Positions 62,641 to 64,000 of a DNA stretch of 64,000 nt are shown here, in pieces; the stretch's first letter is position 1, and the number at the start of each line of letters is the position of its first letter. The stretch covers positions 2,666,001-2,730,000 of the forward strand of contig NZ_CP150291.1 of the NCBI RefSeq assembly GCF_038051985.1, in the 5' to 3' direction. Made by a program: the position numbers and the translations under genes. This stretch comes from Solibacillus sp. FSL H8-0523. Its GTDB lineage: Bacteria > Bacillota > Bacilli > Bacillales_A > Planococcaceae. The notes under the pieces were generated by a model that saw only the letters and a list, made by a program, of their open reading frames with translations, did not search any database and was not told the origin of the DNA.

Positions 62641-64000
62641 TTATTTTTCATCAACGATTAAATTACCTGTTTTCACATCATAAAAACGTAGTAAATCACC
62701 ATTAATAATTTGATCTGAATAACCGAGTTCAACTGTAGCACGCTCGATATACGGCTCACAATTTACTAGGTCCGTTTCTTCGCCTGTTGCACGGTCATAG
62801 CATACCTCGCCTGCATAGACTACCTTATCTGTAATGAATCGACCATCACGGAAAATAACGAAGTCTTCATGCTCTTCAGAGAAAAGATCAGCTCCAAGTT
62901 GCATATCCTTTGATGTATCAATCCCCAGTAAGTGTAATAATGTTGGACGTAAATCTAATTGACCTGAAACATCGTCCATCACTTGTCCATCATTTGAGCC
63001 CGGAATGTGCACATATAGTGGCACAGCTTGTAAGAGCGCGCTGTCATATGGCGTAATTTCTTCTTTACCTAAATATTGCGCCATTGCTTTATTATGGTTT
63101 TCAGAAATCCCGTAGTGGTCGCCATACATGACAATAATCGAATTATCATATAACCCTTGTTCTTTTAAATCATCGAAGAATTCTTTTACCGATTCATCTA
63201 AGTAGCGAACCGTTTGGAAATAACGATTTAATGTAGCTGAGTTTGAATCAAATTCATTAATCATCATATCTTCTGGATCTAAATAGAACGGATAATGGTT
63301 TGTTAATGTGATTAAACGACTATAAAACGGCTGTGGCATGTCTTTCATAAGTGCCGCTGATTGCTCGAAGAATGGAATATCCTTTAAGCCCCAGTTTACA
63401 GAGTTTTCATCGTTTACATCATATGATTCGATATCATAAAAGTTGTCTAAATTAAATGAGTTGTAAATCATATCACGGTTCCAAAATGACTTATTGTTGG
63501 CGTGCATAACGTTTGAATAGTACCCATTTTCTCCCACTTTTTCAGCAAATGAATTGTACGTATTTTCACCATGTGTGAAGAATACCGCACCGCGACCTAA
63601 GCCAAATAATGAATTTTCAAAAATAAATTCCGAGTCAGATGTTTTTCCTAACCCTGTTTGATGATAAAAATCATTGAAATAATACGTATCCTTATCCTGC
63701 GTTAATTCATTTAAAAATGGTGTGACAACTTCCCCATTCATCTCATTGTTTATAACGAAGGTTTGTAACGATTCAAGTGACACGACAATGACGTTACGCC
63801 CCGCGTATTTCCCAAACATTTCAGCGTTCGGTTCCGCTTGGTTCGCACGCACGTAGTTGTTCACTTCGACTAATTCACTTCCATCTGCTAATGCACGCTG
63901 CGCAGATGATTTTGATTGCACATATACATCATATAAATGATAGTTATACGTACCAATGTTTTTCACAAGTAGCTCACGGTCAAATGCACGTGTTAGTAAC
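62641..64000 (-). CDS. ltaS: LtaS-type lipoteichoic acid synthase (5' end outside window)
   Basis: Polymerises glycerol phosphate from phosphatidylglycerol onto a lipid anchor, building lipoteichoic acid. The window holds the extracellular sulfatase-like domain: [24 protein letters not shown] (metal Glu), [17 protein letters not shown] (catalytic Thr), [12 protein letters not shown] and [14 protein letters not shown] (metal Asp/His). The frame is open to the right edge, and the missing N-terminus should contain five transmembrane helices. A paralogue (YfnI, YqgS or YvgJ type) is possible; yqgS lies in this neighbourhood in B. subtilis. Confidence 0.9.
   Translation of the reverse strand, partial: LLTRAFDRELLVKNIGTYNYHLYDVYVQSKSSAQRALADGSELVEVNNYVRANQAEPNAEMFGKYAGRNVIVVSLESLQTFVINNEMNGEVVTPFLNELTQDKDTYYFNDFYHQTGLGKTSDSEFIFENSLFGLGRGAVFFTHGENTYNSFAEKVGENGYYSNVMHANNKSFWNRDMIYNSFNLDNFYDIESYDVNDENSVNWGLKDIPFFEQSAALMKDMPQPFYSRLITLTNHYPFYLDPEDMMINEFDSNSATLNRYFQTVRYLDESVKEFFDDLKEQGLYDNSIIVMYGDHYGISENHNKAMAQYLGKEEITPYDSALLQAVPLYVHIPGSNDGQVMDDVSGQLDLRPTLLHLLGIDTSKDMQLGADLFSEEHEDFVIFRDGRFITDKVVYAGEVCYDRATGEETDLVNCEPYIERATVELGYSDQIINGDLLRFYDVKTGNLIVDEK

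Noticed and set aside
1-64000. CRISPR arrays, tRNA or rRNA genes, insertion sequences and prophage
   Set aside because: No repeat-spacer arrays, cloverleaf sequences, transposase motifs or phage genes were seen when reading both strands.

Overview
The window is AT-rich Firmicute DNA. Gene content and order match the B. subtilis yqg-yqh-comG-gcv-spoIIIA-acc region, so the source is an endospore-forming member of the Bacillales. The mix of a B12-dependent ribonucleotide reductase, a kynurenine operon and a heavily trimmed spoIIIA operon points to Planococcaceae (Solibacillus, Lysinibacillus or a relative); the genus is inference. There are no rRNA or tRNA genes, CRISPR arrays, phage genes or insertion sequences.

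Layout. 1-1733: accC (cut by the left edge) and accB on the minus strand. 1927-4539: a minus-strand spoIIIA operon reduced to spoIIIAC-AD-AE-AF-AG-AH. AA and AB are absent, AE and AG are short, and AF is cut to 44 codons. 4601-16480: an 11-gene minus-strand catabolic operon (M20 amidohydrolase, tartrate-dehydrogenase-like enzyme, SDR, ALDH, complete Dpp/Opp transporter, self-cleaving P1 aminopeptidase, nitronate monooxygenase). It lies exactly between efp and spoIIIAC, where AA and AB would be expected, and has a CodY-like site in its leader. 16849-20512: efp, Xaa-Pro peptidase, aroQ, yqhR (minus) and yqhQ (plus). 20658-24169: a heterodimeric ABC exporter.

24184-32302: an ECF sigma/anti-sigma pair with a coupled small gene; a response regulator/histidine kinase/PepSY operon followed by a second PepSY gene with a four-repeat operator; a membrane diguanylate cyclase; and an unknown exported protein. 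32360-38230: a chemoreceptor and the tryptophan-degrading operon kynU-kynA-transporter-kynB. 38284-41066: a second ECF sigma/membrane partner pair, a small basic protein and a frameshifted DUF4085-like gene. 41113-46013: the pstSCAB-phoU operon with a trailing response regulator and a Pho box. 46369-49885: a DUF2071 protein, then nrdJ with a NrdR box.

50060-56435: lipM, a rhodanese, the glycine cleavage operon gcvT-gcvPA-gcvPB under a tandem glycine riboswitch, and aroK. 56475-60248: the comG competence pseudopilus operon (shortened comGG, odd comGD/comGE overlap) with candidate ComK boxes. 60421-62520: a SufR-like regulator and the small conserved genes DUF2626, YqgX-like hydrolase and DUF2759. 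62641-64000: the catalytic domain of an LtaS-type lipoteichoic acid synthase, cut by the right edge.

The most unusual points are the trimmed spoIIIA operon beside an inserted peptide/amide catabolic operon, the 11-bp repeat operator upstream of the PepSY gene, the anti-sigma factor with a signal-peptidase-like segment, and the extended dyad around the NrdR box.
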